From Planctomycetota bacterium (GTDB lineage: Bacteria > Planctomycetota > J058 > JAJDCP01): a stretch of DNA of 64,000 bases. Of the stretch, positions 18,066-27,057 are shown piece after piece. The stretch is from NCBI GenBank assembly GCA_029260765.1, contig JAJDCP010000173.1:44287-108286 (forward strand). Direction: 5' to 3'. Position numbers and translations under genes: made by a program. Numbering within the stretch: the stretch's first letter is position 1; the number at the start of each line of letters is the position of its first letter. Below the pieces are notes generated by a model. It saw only the letters and a program-made list of their open reading frames with translations. It ran no database searches and was not told the DNA's origin.

Positions 18066-19835
18066 ATGTACGTTCTCGGACTCTCCTGTTTCTACCACGA
18101 TTCGGCGGCTGCCCTGGTCAAAGACGGCGTGGTGGTCGCTGCCGCGGCCGAAGAGCGCTTCTGCCGCCGCAAACACACCGCCGAATTCCCCAAGCTGGCC
18201 ATCGAATGGTGCTTGAGCAAAGCGGGCATCACCGTCGAGGATCTCGACCACATCGTCTTCTATGAGAAGCCTCTGGTGAAGTTCCATCGCATTCTGGTCA
18301 ACCACATCGCGACCTGGCCCTGGTCGTGGATCTCGTGGACCAAGGCGCTTCCGACCTGGATCACCAAGAAGCTGCATGTCGGCCGCAAGATCCAGGAAGC
18401 TCTCGAGACCGAGAAGGACATCCTGTTCTGCGACCATCATATGTCCCACGCAGCCTCGGCTTTCCTGCCCTCGCCGTATGAAGACGCAGCGATCTTGACC
18501 ACCGATGGAGTTGGTGAGTGGGGAACGACCGCGCTCGGTTATGGAGAGGGCAACAAAGTCGTGATGGACAAGCAGATCAGCTTCCCTCACTCCATCGGCC
18601 TTTTCTATAGCGCGCTGACCTCCTACCTGGGTTTCCGCGTCAATGACGCCGAGTGGAAGGTGATGGGGCTGGCGCCGTATGGCAAACCCACATATGTCGA
18701 ACAGTTCCGCAAGATGTTCGATCTCAAAGAGGACGGCAGCTTCCGCCTCGACCTCAGCTACTTCTCGCACCACTTCAGCACGCGGCGCATGTTCTCGAAT
18801 AAGTGGGAAGAGCTGCTCGGCAAGCCGCAGCGTCCCCGCGAGACCGAGATCGACCAGTTCTACACCGACTGCGCCCACTCGGGGCAGAAGGTCGTCGAAG
18901 AGGTGCTGCTCAAGCTCGCAACCGGGCTTCACAAGAGCAGCGGCCGCAAGAACCTTGTGATCGCGGGGGGCGTCGGGCTCAACTCGGTGGCCAACTGGAA
19001 GATGCTCAAGCACAGTGGCTTCGACAACATCTTCATCCAACCTGCGGCAGGCGACGATGGGGCAGCCATCGGGGCCGCTTTGTATGTCTACAACTGCGTG
19101 CTGGGGAACCCCCGCTGCTGGAAGATGGACCCCTACCTCGGGTCGGAATACAGCCAAGAACAGATCGAGACCGCGTTGAAGAACGTCGGCGCACAATTCG
19201 AGGTCGTCGATGACGAAGAGGCCGCCGCACGCGTGGGTGCGGAGATGGTCGCCGACAAGAAGGTGATCGGCTGGTTCCAGGGTCCGATGGAGTTCGGTCC
19301 ACGCGCCCTGGGCAACCGCAGCATCGTCGCCGACCCCCGCGACATGGAAACCAAAGAGCGCATCAACAGCAAGATCAAGTTCCGCGAGGCGTTCCGCCCC
19401 TTCGCTCCCAGTGTGTTGGCCGAGAACGCCCACGAGTACTTCGACCTCGAAGAGGGGCAAGAGGCTCCCTACATGCTGCTCGTGCCTCAGGTGCTCGAAG
19501 AGAAGCGCAAGATCATCCCCGCTGTCACCCATGAAGATGGCAGCGGACGTGTGCAGACGGTGCACAAAGAGCGCTCGCCGATGTGGCACCGATTGATCGA
19601 GCAGTTCGGCAAGTTGACCGGTGTGCCCGTGGTGGTCAATACCAGCTTCAACGTGCGCGGCGAGCCGATCGTACGCACACCCGAAGAGGCTTATTCGACC
19701 TTCTGCCGGACAGGCATCGACGCTCTGATTGCGGGGCGTTGCGTGGTCACACAGAAACCGTCGGCCGTCGACTTTGAGGCCGGTATGGCCCGCAGTGTGG
19801 CTTTGGAAAACAAACCCGTTTTTGGAACGACATGA
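18066..19835 (+). CDS. NodU/CmcH/SxtI-type O-carbamoyltransferase
   Basis: The 589-residue enzyme is predicted to transfer carbamoyl from carbamoyl phosphate, via carbamoyl-adenylate, to a hydroxyl group. The N-terminal Kae1/ASKHA-like domain shows YHDSAAALV, HHMSHAASAFL (iron/metal histidines) and TTDGVGEW, with AGGVGLNSVANWK further on. The C-terminal YrdC-like half shows GWFQGPMEFGPRALGNRSI and NTSFNVRGEPIV. Length and motif order match the family. It lies between an SxtJ-like and an SxtK-like (DUF5989) gene. The acceptor is unknown, since no polyketide, aminoglycoside or saxitoxin genes are nearby; a cell-surface glycan or lipid is possible. Confidence 0.92.
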   Translation: MYVLGLSCFYHDSAAALVKDGVVVAAAAEERFCRRKHTAEFPKLAIEWCLSKAGITVEDLDHIVFYEKPLVKFHRILVNHIATWPWSWISWTKALPTWITKKLHVGRKIQEALETEKDILFCDHHMSHAASAFLPSPYEDAAILTTDGVGEWGTTALGYGEGNKVVMDKQISFPHSIGLFYSALTSYLGFRVNDAEWKVMGLAPYGKPTYVEQFRKMFDLKEDGSFRLDLSYFSHHFSTRRMFSNKWEELLGKPQRPRETEIDQFYTDCAHSGQKVVEEVLLKLATGLHKSSGRKNLVIAGGVGLNSVANWKMLKHSGFDNIFIQPAAGDDGAAIGAALYVYNCVLGNPRCWKMDPYLGSEYSQEQIETALKNVGAQFEVVDDEEAAARVGAEMVADKKVIGWFQGPMEFGPRALGNRSIVADPRDMETKERINSKIKFREAFRPFAPSVLAENAHEYFDLEEGQEAPYMLLVPQVLEEKRKIIPAVTHEDGSGRVQTVHKERSPMWHRLIEQFGKLTGVPVVVNTSFNVRGEPIVRTPEEAYSTFCRTGIDALIAGRCVVTQKPSAVDFEAGMARSVALENKPVFGTT

Positions 19836-19843
19836 GGTGAGCC

Positions 19844-20002
19844 GTGGCCAAGCACAGTCTGATGCGTGAGTTCGTCCATTTCATCAAGACCGAGAAGGTC
19901 TACTGGATGGTGCCCCTGGCGATCCTGCTGGTGGTGTTGGGTTTGCTGGCGGTCTTTGCCCAGAGCTCTCCCTTGGCGCCGTTCCTCTACCCGTTGTTCT
20001 GA
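19844..20002 (+). CDS. DUF5989 (SxtK-like) single-pass mini-protein
   Basis: A 52-residue protein starting at GTG 19844 with GAGGTGA just upstream, 8 bases after the carbamoyltransferase stop. It has a basic N-terminus (REFVHFIKTEKVYW), one membrane helix (VPLAILLVVLGLLAVF) and the characteristic end AQSSPLAPFLYPLF. This matches the DUF5989/SxtK pattern (helix, then AQ-S-APF-Y-LF). It completes the SxtJ-carbamoyltransferase-SxtK trio. Its role is unknown; a membrane adaptor that recruits the soluble carbamoyltransferase is my inference. Confidence 0.8.
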   Translation: MAKHSLMREFVHFIKTEKVYWMVPLAILLVVLGLLAVFAQSSPLAPFLYPLF

Positions 20003-20027
20003 GACGGGTTGCCGTGGACGCGCGCGT

Positions 20028-20051
20028 AAGCCAGGCTCCAGTGCCTGGCTT
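20028..20051. terminator. Bidirectional terminator-like hairpin between convergent genes
   Basis: AAGCCAGGC and GCCTGGCTT form a perfect 9-bp stem around a TCCAGT loop, between the end of the DUF5989 gene (20002) and the end of the minus-strand gene (20083). The stem is flanked by A/T pairs but has no long T-run. Confidence 0.55.
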
Positions 20052-20082
20052 GCGGCATCGTTGACCCGGCTCTCGCAGGCCG

Positions 20083-21468
20083 TTAGCGACGCGCCGCCAG
20101 CTCCGCCTCGAGCAGTTGTACGCGGGCGTCGATGATCTGTTCGAGCTCGCGGCCATGAAAGAGCAGCTCGACGTAGGCGCGCACCGGGTGCACCGCGAAG
20201 CTCCAAGCTTGCAGCTCGGGCTCATCGCGCCAGGCCTGGACCGATTCACCCTCCCAGCTCTGCTCGTCGCGTTGGCGCAGGCATGACCAGCCGTGTGCGA
20301 ACAATTTGTCGCCTAGCAGGCGATGGAAGACGTGCCGGTCGAGCAACCCGAGCACCAGCACCTCCCGATTCTGAAGGGACTCACGCAGCTCCTGGGCTTC
20401 GGGCCAGGCGAGAATTGCGCCGCCCGCGAAGATGCCCGCGAAGGTCGAGACGCCGACCAGCCATTCTGCCACCTCTGGCGAGTCTTTCAGCTGCGACTCC
20501 AAGAACAGCGCCGCTTCAGGCTCGAGCTTGACCTCGGCCTCGGCCTGCACGGACACGGCCCCGCTCTCGTTGTAGTGGTTGGCGGCTCCTAGCGGCAGGC
20601 TCTCCCCCAGCTCTGCGGCGGCCAGCAGATCGACCAGCGGGCACAACAGCGGATCGGGCTCGCTACCCTTGAGGCTCTTGAGCAGCTCGCGGCCGCCGAT
20701 GCGCTCGGCGCCGATCTGGTACGTTTCGTGGGCTTCCATCAGGGCGCTCGGCAACGCGGCGAAGACGACACCCGGCCGGACTTCTCTGGCTTGGATGCGG
20801 CCGCTCGTCAGCGCCTGGCGCGCCAGCTCGACGATCGCGGCGCGCTGCGCGTACGCCGCCGGTGAGAGGAGCTCGACGTAGACGGTATAGCCGGCGCCGG
20901 GGTTCGACTGGCCCAGACGTTGCTCGAGCCACTGACGCTCCGACGGCTCCAGGGCATAGTCACAGGCGATGGGTTTCAGGCTCTCGATGCTCAAGCAGCG
21001 TCGATCGCCGACTTGTTGTACCGGGTTGCATCCCAGCTCTTGAAAGAGCGGACCCGGATCGGCGATCAACCAGGTCAGCACACCGTCGGTCTCGATCTCG
21101 GCGACAACTCCGCCGGGTCCCGCTGCCCGGCGATGCAGCTCGAGGTTGTACACCGAGCCGGAGAAACCAGCTTCGATCTCGACAAAAAAGCGCGCGTTCT
21201 GCGAGGCATAGGCCTGGCAGGCTTCGCTGATCGCCCGCGGCCTGGTCAAGGGGACCGACTGGATGCGGTAGGCCCGGGCGCCCCGTTGCTGTGTCCAGCG
21301 CAGAATCTCCGCCTGCAGTTGGGTGCGTTGGCGGCGGGCGAAGTATTCGCCTGGCTCGAGGTTCAAAGCGCGGGCGTCTGCCAGCAATCCTCCGGCCAGG
21401 CAGGCTTCTGCCTCGTCCAGCCTGCCGGCGACCACGGCGGCGCTGGAGAGATAGAGAGTAGGAATCAC
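20083..21468 (-). CDS. Protein of unknown function coupled to aminopeptidase
   Basis: The 461-residue soluble protein is unrecognised. It begins PTLYLSSAAVVAGRLDEAEACLAGG, suggesting an N-terminal helical repeat. A middle domain contains FFVEIEAGFSGSVYNLELHRR and TYVELLSPAAYAQRAA-like segments. The C-terminus is acidic and helical (LEQIIDARVQLLEAELA). No signal peptide or membrane helix is evident. The GTG start at 21468 overlaps the TGA of the upstream M18 aminopeptidase as GTGA, with AAGG seven bases before it, so translation is coupled and the two proteins may act together. Longer in-frame extensions inside the aminopeptidase gene look non-coding. Confidence 0.65.
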   Translation of the reverse strand: MIPTLYLSSAAVVAGRLDEAEACLAGGLLADARALNLEPGEYFARRQRTQLQAEILRWTQQRGARAYRIQSVPLTRPRAISEACQAYASQNARFFVEIEAGFSGSVYNLELHRRAAGPGGVVAEIETDGVLTWLIADPGPLFQELGCNPVQQVGDRRCLSIESLKPIACDYALEPSERQWLEQRLGQSNPGAGYTVYVELLSPAAYAQRAAIVELARQALTSGRIQAREVRPGVVFAALPSALMEAHETYQIGAERIGGRELLKSLKGSEPDPLLCPLVDLLAAAELGESLPLGAANHYNESGAVSVQAEAEVKLEPEAALFLESQLKDSPEVAEWLVGVSTFAGIFAGGAILAWPEAQELRESLQNREVLVLGLLDRHVFHRLLGDKLFAHGWSCLRQRDEQSWEGESVQAWRDEPELQAWSFAVHPVRAYVELLFHGRELEQIIDARVQLLEAELAARR

Positions 21469-22745
21469 GGTGAGCCTTCGAAATGGGCGCGCAGCACACG
21501 CGCCATCGCCTGATGGTCCTGGCTGCCCGCCATCTCCCGCACGCTGTGCATCGACAACATCGGGTTGCCGACGTCGACGGTGTCGATGCCGACATTGCCT
21601 GCGCTGATGGGGCCGATGGTTGATCCGCAACGCAGGTCGCTGCGGTTGACGAACTGTTGCACCGGCACCTCGAGCTTTTCGCATAGGCGGGCGAAATAGG
21701 CGAGAGTGCGCGAGGTCGTCGCATAGCGTTGGTTGACGTTGCTCTTGATCACTGGGCCCTTGTTGAGCTGGGGCATGTGGTTCGGGTCGTGCTTGTCGGC
21801 GAAATTGGGGTGGCCGGCATGGGCCATATCCGCAGAGACCAAAAGCGAGTTTGCGAGGCTGACGGGGAAGTCCTGGGGGGCGGAGTGGCCACAGCCGTCA
21901 AGGATGCGCCTTAGAGTCGAGGAGAGCAGCGGAGAGTCGGCTCCCCGGGCGCTCTGGCTGCCAACTTCCTCATTGTCGAAACAGACCAGGACCGCGCTGG
22001 AAGCGGTTTGTTGTGCCGCGATGAGCGCGAGCAGGCCGGCGTGGCAGCTGGCCAGATTGTCGAGCCGGGGGGCGAAGATGAACTCCCCGTCCTCCCCGCC
22101 CAGACGCGATGGACACAAGTCGAACAGCGACGCGTCCCAGCTGATCAGGGCGGCCTTGTCGATGCCGAGCTGGGCGGCGAGGAAGCGGCGGAAGGAACCA
22201 TCGTCCTTGGTCTCGAGGCCGAACAGCGCGGGCAGCTCTTTCTGCTTGTTGAGCAGCAGCCCCTTGTCGTTGACCTCGCGGTTCAGGTGGATGGCCAGCG
22301 TCGCGATGCGGCACACCGGGCGGTCGATCTTGAACAGCCCGTGCTCAACGCCGCTGTCCCCGTAGAAGGAAGCCTGTCCGGCAATTCCCAGGTCGCGGTC
22401 GACCCAGGTCGCGACCTGCAATCCGCCGTAGGGCGACAAGCCCAGGCGTCGGAAACCATGCCCGTCCAGATCGGGCTGCGGCTTGACGCGCAGGTTGGGA
22501 GAGTCGGTGTGGGCACCGACCACCCGGAACCCCGCGGCGACCGGGTCAGTTCCGACCACGAAGGCCACGAAGCTGCCATGGTCGAAGCTGACGAAGCGCT
22601 TGTCGCCGGGGCCCAGGCTCCACGGTTCGTCGAGGCGCAGCTCGTTGAAGCCTTCGGCGACCAGGCGGAAGCGGGCCTCGGCCACGGCGTGGTAGGGGGT
22701 GGGGGAGGCGTCGATATAGGCCAGCAGTGTTTCTTCAGGTGTCAT
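21465..22745 (-). CDS. apeB: M18 family aminopeptidase (aspartyl aminopeptidase type)
   Basis: The 426-residue enzyme matches M18 metallo-aminopeptidases, which remove N-terminal acidic or hydrophobic residues using two metals. Visible signatures are VVGAHTDSPNLRVKP (metal His/Asp), CFDNEEVGSQSARGADS (catalytic and metal glutamates), SADMAHAGHPNF (metal His region) and HSVREMAGSQD near the end. Length equals the family norm. No signal peptide, so it is cytoplasmic. It is the first gene of a two-gene unit, overlapping the unknown gene downstream by GTGA. Confidence 0.93.
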   Translation of the reverse strand: MTPEETLLAYIDASPTPYHAVAEARFRLVAEGFNELRLDEPWSLGPGDKRFVSFDHGSFVAFVVGTDPVAAGFRVVGAHTDSPNLRVKPQPDLDGHGFRRLGLSPYGGLQVATWVDRDLGIAGQASFYGDSGVEHGLFKIDRPVCRIATLAIHLNREVNDKGLLLNKQKELPALFGLETKDDGSFRRFLAAQLGIDKAALISWDASLFDLCPSRLGGEDGEFIFAPRLDNLASCHAGLLALIAAQQTASSAVLVCFDNEEVGSQSARGADSPLLSSTLRRILDGCGHSAPQDFPVSLANSLLVSADMAHAGHPNFADKHDPNHMPQLNKGPVIKSNVNQRYATTSRTLAYFARLCEKLEVPVQQFVNRSDLRCGSTIGPISAGNVGIDTVDVGNPMLSMHSVREMAGSQDHQAMARVLRAHFEGSP

Positions 22746-22885
22746 GCTCGCTCTCGGCTGTGCCGGCTCGCCGGCGGAAGGCTGCCAGCTTAACGTCTCA
22801 GGGGGCAGTTTTCTAGCGTTGGCCCGCCTTGACAGACGCGCGGGCTTCGTGTTCGCTCACGTTCGTGGCTGCGGAGGGGAAAGCG

Positions 22886-24436
22886 GTGAAAGGCCTGGTC
22901 TGCTCGGGAACACGGCGCACCGTCCAGGTGCTCGGCCTGCTCGTCCTGTGCCTGGTGCTCTGCGTGATCAAGGCCCGCGGCACGCTGGTGATGGCGCGTG
23001 ACAGCTTCTCTCTGCTCGAACAGGCCGAGGCCTGGCAGCAGGGGGAGTGGCGCCGGGCCGTGGCCGGGCACTACGCTCCACTGCAGCCCTTGTTGGTCGC
23101 GCTGGGGATGCGCGCCGGCCTGACGGGCGAGAAAAGCGGCCAGCTGCTGGGCGTGCTCGCCAGCGTCGCCTGCCTGCTGCCCCTGCTCTGGCTGGCAGCG
23201 CGATGGTTTGGGCCCCGAACAGCCTGGTGGGCTGGGCTGTGCCTGGCGTGTAGCCCGCGCCTGTGGGCTTTCGCCGGCGAGGTCTTGACCGAGCCTTTGT
23301 TCTTCCCACTTTGGCTGTCCGCTTTAGCGGGAGCCTGGGCCTGCTGGCGGAGAGGCGGGCTGGCGCGCGGACTGTGCGCCGGGCTCGCAGTCGGACTGGC
23401 GTATCTAGCCCGACCCGAGGGAGCGGTGTTGCTGGTCTGGGCGCTGGCCTGTGCGGCCAGGGCCCGGCAGGGGCGTGCGCGCGCACTGCTCGGTGTATTG
23501 CTCGGGTTTCTGCTCTGTGCAGCCCCCTACGTAGGTGCACTGCGACTGGCGACCGGAGAGTGGGCTCTGGCGCGCAAGAACCGGGTGATCGTGGGAAGCC
23601 TGGCTGAGGCGAGTCAAGGAGGGCCCAAGCTCGCCGTGGTCGAGGAATACCATGCCGACCAGGACGCCGCGATCCGAGCCGGCCAAGAGGCGCACCAGGA
23701 GCTGCCTGGGTCGGCCCTGCTTCGCCTGCTGGCTGAGAATTCCGGGCCCGTGGTGAGGAAGCTGCTCAGCGGTTTCCTGACGGGCGTCTTCGTCCTCGTC
23801 CCGGCAGTCAACCACCCGCTCTGGTTGCTGCTCGCGGCGGTCGGGGTCTATGCCTGCTGGCGTAGCCGGCGGCACCGGCGACTGTTGCTGTTTGTGTGTG
23901 TGCCGCTGCTGCTGCATCTGGCGGCAGTCAGTGTGGCTCGGCCGCAGAAACGCTACGCCGCTCCCAGTCTGTTGGTCGTAGCCCTGCTGGCGGGCCGCGG
24001 CATCGACTCGGGCGCCCTTACGCTGCGACGCCGGCTCGGGCCGCGCGTTGCTCGGCAATGGGCGAGCGCCGCAGGCCTGCTGGCGGTCGCTGTGTTGCTG
24101 CCAGAGCTGGGGCCCGAAAGGCTCGATCGCTTGTGGTTGCGCGACGCAGGTCAATGGTTGCGCGCGCACGGCCCTCCGGGAGCCGTCTACGCAGCCGACA
24201 GTCGCGTGGCCGGGTACGCGGGCCGCGAGGCGATCCCGAGGGTGGCGCCCGGCTTTCCTGGCAGTGCAGACGAGCTGATCGAATACCTCGAGAGCTGGCG
24301 GGCGGGGGTGTTGGTGCTGCGCTCCGACCGGATCTCGGCGCCCACCGCCGAGGCGCTGGCTGGGGAGCGCTGTACTCTGCTTGCCCGCTGGCCGGCGGGG
24401 GAGAGCCGTTGGGTGCACATCTACGGTTTTCGTTGA
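22886..24436 (+). CDS. Polytopic membrane protein, probable GT-C-fold glycosyltransferase (ArnT/PMT-like)
   Basis: The 516-residue protein has about ten membrane helices and a soluble C-terminal domain, the layout of GT-C glycosyltransferases that use lipid-linked sugars. An acidic residue in the first periplasmic loop (MARDSFSLLEQAEAW) and the following GHYAPLQPLLVALG match the ArnT/PMT pattern, where that loop holds the catalytic Asp; LARPEGAVLLVWAL is also typical. The donor and acceptor cannot be named. GTG at 22886 is chosen because GGAGGGG lies six bases upstream. Its end overlaps the convergent acyltransferase gene by 16 bases. Confidence 0.7.
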   Translation: MKGLVCSGTRRTVQVLGLLVLCLVLCVIKARGTLVMARDSFSLLEQAEAWQQGEWRRAVAGHYAPLQPLLVALGMRAGLTGEKSGQLLGVLASVACLLPLLWLAARWFGPRTAWWAGLCLACSPRLWAFAGEVLTEPLFFPLWLSALAGAWACWRRGGLARGLCAGLAVGLAYLARPEGAVLLVWALACAARARQGRARALLGVLLGFLLCAAPYVGALRLATGEWALARKNRVIVGSLAEASQGGPKLAVVEEYHADQDAAIRAGQEAHQELPGSALLRLLAENSGPVVRKLLSGFLTGVFVLVPAVNHPLWLLLAAVGVYACWRSRRHRRLLLFVCVPLLLHLAAVSVARPQKRYAAPSLLVVALLAGRGIDSGALTLRRRLGPRVARQWASAAGLLAVAVLLPELGPERLDRLWLRDAGQWLRAHGPPGAVYAADSRVAGYAGREAIPRVAPGFPGSADELIEYLESWRAGVLVLRSDRISAPTAEALAGERCTLLARWPAGESRWVHIYGFR

Positions 24437-25473
24437 GCGGGACTCAAACCCAGGCACAGCCGGACTACGCCGGTCCCCCGCGCCCGCAAGATGCGCTCGG
24501 AGAGCAGGGCCAGGCCGAAGGACGCCGCCAACAGCCCCGGAAACAAGAGCAAGAAGGAACCTGCCAGGGGAGTTCGCGACAGGCCCCGCAGCAGTGTGGG
24601 ATGGATCAGGTAGACGCAGAAGCTCACTCCGGCGAGGCGTGCGCTCAGGCTCTGCAAACTGTGGCGTGCGAGAAATGCGGCCAGAGCCTCGTCCGAGGCG
24701 CGCCACAACCAGACCGTAGCCAGCCCGAAGCAGATGACGGTGTAGCGGAAGAAGTGGTTGTACCAACTGGGATTCTCCAGCCGTGCTGCCCACCAGGCGT
24801 ACTCGAGCACCACGGCCAGCCCAGCCAGACTCCAGACCAGCAACGCAAGCCGCGGCCGGGCGCGCGGGGGTGGGGAGCTGGCCAGCTTTGCCCCGAGGGC
24901 GAAATAGCCCGCCCAATGGGGCAGGCACCAACCCGGAATGTGCGGCCGGCTCGGCCAGAGCAGGTGGCTCGGCGATGCGAGCACAAACTGCAAGCCAAGC
25001 AGCCCAAGCACGCCCCACCAGGGGACCCGTTTCAGCAGAGGCCAGAGCAGATAGGCCTGCAGGATGATGCTGCAGAAATAGAGATGGTAGTCGGCCGAGC
25101 CTTCGAGGAACTGGAGCGCCATTTTTCCCCACTCGCCGCGCAGCAGTAAGCCCGAGCGCAGCTGCGACAACAAGCTCCAGACCAGAAAAGGCAGTAGAAC
25201 CCGCGCGGCGCGCTTGCGCCAAAAATGCAACCAGGTCGTGAATGCGGATTCCGATGCGGGCTTCCGGCGTTCGCTGCAGCCCAGGCCATAGCCCGACATC
25301 ACGACGAACATCGGTACACAGAAGCGCACCAGCTGCGAGAGCACGGCCGCGACGCCGTCATCCGACCACCAGCTGCCGTGCAACAGCCGCCACTCGAAGC
25401 GGCCCGCTGCGTGCGCGCACACGACCCCGATCATCGCTAGCGCCCGCCAGAAATCGCCTGTGCTGCGGTGCAT
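24421..25473 (-). CDS. Acyltransferase 3 family (OafA/exopolysaccharide type) membrane protein
   Basis: The 350-residue protein has about ten helices and the acyltransferase-3 signature at its N-terminus (DFWRALAMIGVVCAHAAGRFEW, with the conserved Arg and His in the first helix), then RFCVPMFVVMSGYGLG. Near the C-terminus, FCVYLIHPTLLRGL is also typical. Such proteins O-acylate sugars of lipopolysaccharide, exopolysaccharide or antibiotics using cytoplasmic acyl donors. It is convergent with a probable glycosyltransferase, which would fit surface-glycan modification. AGGAGGGG just before the ATG at 25473 decides the start. Confidence 0.85.
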   Translation of the reverse strand: MHRSTGDFWRALAMIGVVCAHAAGRFEWRLLHGSWWSDDGVAAVLSQLVRFCVPMFVVMSGYGLGCSERRKPASESAFTTWLHFWRKRAARVLLPFLVWSLLSQLRSGLLLRGEWGKMALQFLEGSADYHLYFCSIILQAYLLWPLLKRVPWWGVLGLLGLQFVLASPSHLLWPSRPHIPGWCLPHWAGYFALGAKLASSPPPRARPRLALLVWSLAGLAVVLEYAWWAARLENPSWYNHFFRYTVICFGLATVWLWRASDEALAAFLARHSLQSLSARLAGVSFCVYLIHPTLLRGLSRTPLAGSFLLLFPGLLAASFGLALLSERILRARGTGVVRLCLGLSPAQRKP

Positions 25474-25611
25474 GACCCCTCCTGTCCAAGTGTAGCACAG
25501 TGCGCCTGGGCAACCCCTGAGCATGTTCTGCAGGTTGGATTTCAAAAAACTCCGCAGGAAGGTTTAGCGTAGCTTCGTCACGATCCCAGAAGCAAAAAGG
25601 AGGGACCTGGA

Positions 25612-26373
25612 ATGAGACAGCGCAGTTGGCTGGCAGTTTTGATTTGCGGTTTTCTGGTAGGTGCAGTGTTTGCCCAAGGAACACAGCAGGACACCTTCGA
25701 GTTGGATATGTCGTTTACGGCAAATGGTAAAATCGATCAGAATCCAGACGATCCTGAGCCCCCGGATGAAGAAGATCCCATCGATCCAGAGATCTACGAT
25801 CACCCGTTCCCTGCAGAGACACGCCACATTGTATATATCATCGACGCTTCGTGTAGCATGACTTCACAGTGGCAGACATACGTGGATGAGAACGGTAATC
25901 TCGTAACCGGGAATCGTATGGATCGTGCAAAGTCAGAGGTTATTGCCAGCATCAACGCGCTGCCTGCAAGCTTCAAATTCGACATAGTCAAGTTCGTCTG
26001 CGGACAATCTGCCTGTTTCTCTCAGCTCACAGAAGCCACCGAAGGCAACAAGATTGCAGCCGCTGCGTGGGTAGGAAGCCTGGTGCCCTCGGGAGCTACC
26101 GGCACCGGACCGGCAGTTGCTTGGGCCCTGAACCTGCCCGGCTACGACGAGTGCAAGACCTATCTGGTCGTCACTGACGGTGCCCCCAACTGCATGGGAA
26201 GCTCTGGAGGCTACGCTTCCTGGCAGACGCACCTGAGCACGATCACCGGTTCCAACGGCAAGGGGGCGACCATCCACGGTGTCAATATCAGCCCCTCGAC
26301 CGCCGACCAGATCAGCTTCGTCCAGGGAATCGCCAGCCAGAATGGTCCCGGAGCCTACCTGCAGATCGACTGA
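25612..26373 (+). CDS. Secreted von Willebrand factor A domain protein
   Basis: The 253-residue protein has a signal peptide (about 1-21), a short acidic, proline-rich linker (45-63) and one vWA domain. The MIDAS metal site is visible: DASCS at 78-82, a Thr in SGATGTGPAVAW, and VVTDGAPNC for the distal Asp. Several Cys residues suggest periplasmic or extracellular disulfides. It probably binds a protein ligand in a metal-dependent way. The first 250 bases are clearly richer in A+T than the flanking genes. AAGGAGG sits before the ATG. A strong hairpin follows its stop. Confidence 0.8.
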   Translation: MRQRSWLAVLICGFLVGAVFAQGTQQDTFELDMSFTANGKIDQNPDDPEPPDEEDPIDPEIYDHPFPAETRHIVYIIDASCSMTSQWQTYVDENGNLVTGNRMDRAKSEVIASINALPASFKFDIVKFVCGQSACFSQLTEATEGNKIAAAAWVGSLVPSGATGTGPAVAWALNLPGYDECKTYLVVTDGAPNCMGSSGGYASWQTHLSTITGSNGKGATIHGVNISPSTADQISFVQGIASQNGPGAYLQID

Positions 26374-26389
26374 GCCCGCAAGCTTCGCA

Positions 26390-26413
26390 CCCGCCGCTCC
26401 TGTATGCGGCGGG
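26390..26413. terminator. Hairpin after the vWA gene
   Basis: CCCGCCGC and GCGGCGGG form a perfect 8-bp GC stem with an 8-base loop, starting 16 bases after the vWA stop. No T-run follows, so it may be a stabilising 3' hairpin or a factor-assisted terminator. Confidence 0.5.
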
Positions 26414-26670
26414 ATCTGTCGCATCCTGCCGCTGCCCTTGTTCATTCCTCCTCCTTCTCCTAACTCCCCTCCATGCGGCACAGAGCGTCGTTTCTCACCG
26501 GGCAACGCTCGCCCACCGCTGTGCTTGCCGACTCTCTCGCACCTCTGTCCAACTCACGCTCAGCGATGAGTCTGAGATGCCCGCTGCGGACGAACGTCAG
26601 CCACCGAGGCCACAGTGAGAACGTTGGCAACCCCCTCGGCGAGCCAGGGCTGCAGTGCTCATTACGTTTT

Positions 26671-27057
26671 GTGAGCCGCTTGGGAAGACTCTCCCTATCT
26701 GGAGGTCTTTTCGCGCAGATACTCAAAGCGGCGGGGGATGCGCGCGGGATCAACGGTCTGCAAGAGGTGATGGGCTCCGTCAGCTGGAGTGCGGAAACAG
26801 TGGCCCGGCATCTTGTGCGCCCTGGGCAGGCAGCATGCGCCGACAGGCTGCGCGAGCAGGCCAGATTACAGTTGGAGGCGGGCCCGCGCGATCGCGGCGA
26901 CGCCCTGAATGATCGTGCCGGGCTGTGGTTCGAGCTCCTGGGCGCCACGGGACGGGCCTCAGAGGACATTGCCGTGCTGAGGCCTCTCCTCTCCGGCGAC
27001 GATACTCGTGTCCGGGCTGTGGCCGCCATTCTGAAGCTGTTGGACCGAGCCCCCTGA
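26671..27057 (+). CDS. Doubtful small protein, possibly a gene remnant
   Basis: The frame is open from at least 26473. Only the part from the GTG at 26671 has protein-like composition. It would encode 128 residues, mostly helical, ending with a HEAT-like segment (VLRPLLSGDDTRVRAVAAILKLL). There is no ribosome-binding site at the GTG, and an upstream ATG at 26473 adds a low-complexity Ser/Arg leader. It may be the tail of a decayed HEAT-repeat gene. No family recognised. Confidence 0.25.
   Translation: MSRLGRLSLSGGLFAQILKAAGDARGINGLQEVMGSVSWSAETVARHLVRPGQAACADRLREQARLQLEAGPRDRGDALNDRAGLWFELLGATGRASEDIAVLRPLLSGDDTRVRAVAAILKLLDRAP

Noticed and set aside
17943..19589. Minus-strand open frame of 548 codons opposite the carbamoyltransferase
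   Set aside because: It is antisense to a gene with full family motifs, and there is no ribosome-binding site.
23405..25222. Minus-strand open frame of 605 codons crossing two convergent genes
   Set aside because: It crosses the ends of a GT-C-like gene and an acyltransferase gene, both supported by membrane topology. The product is Arg/Ala/Gly-rich without motifs.
26460..27029. Minus-strand open frame of 189 codons
   Set aside because: Its product is Ser/Arg/Pro/Cys-rich throughout, typical of a shadow frame, with no family features.
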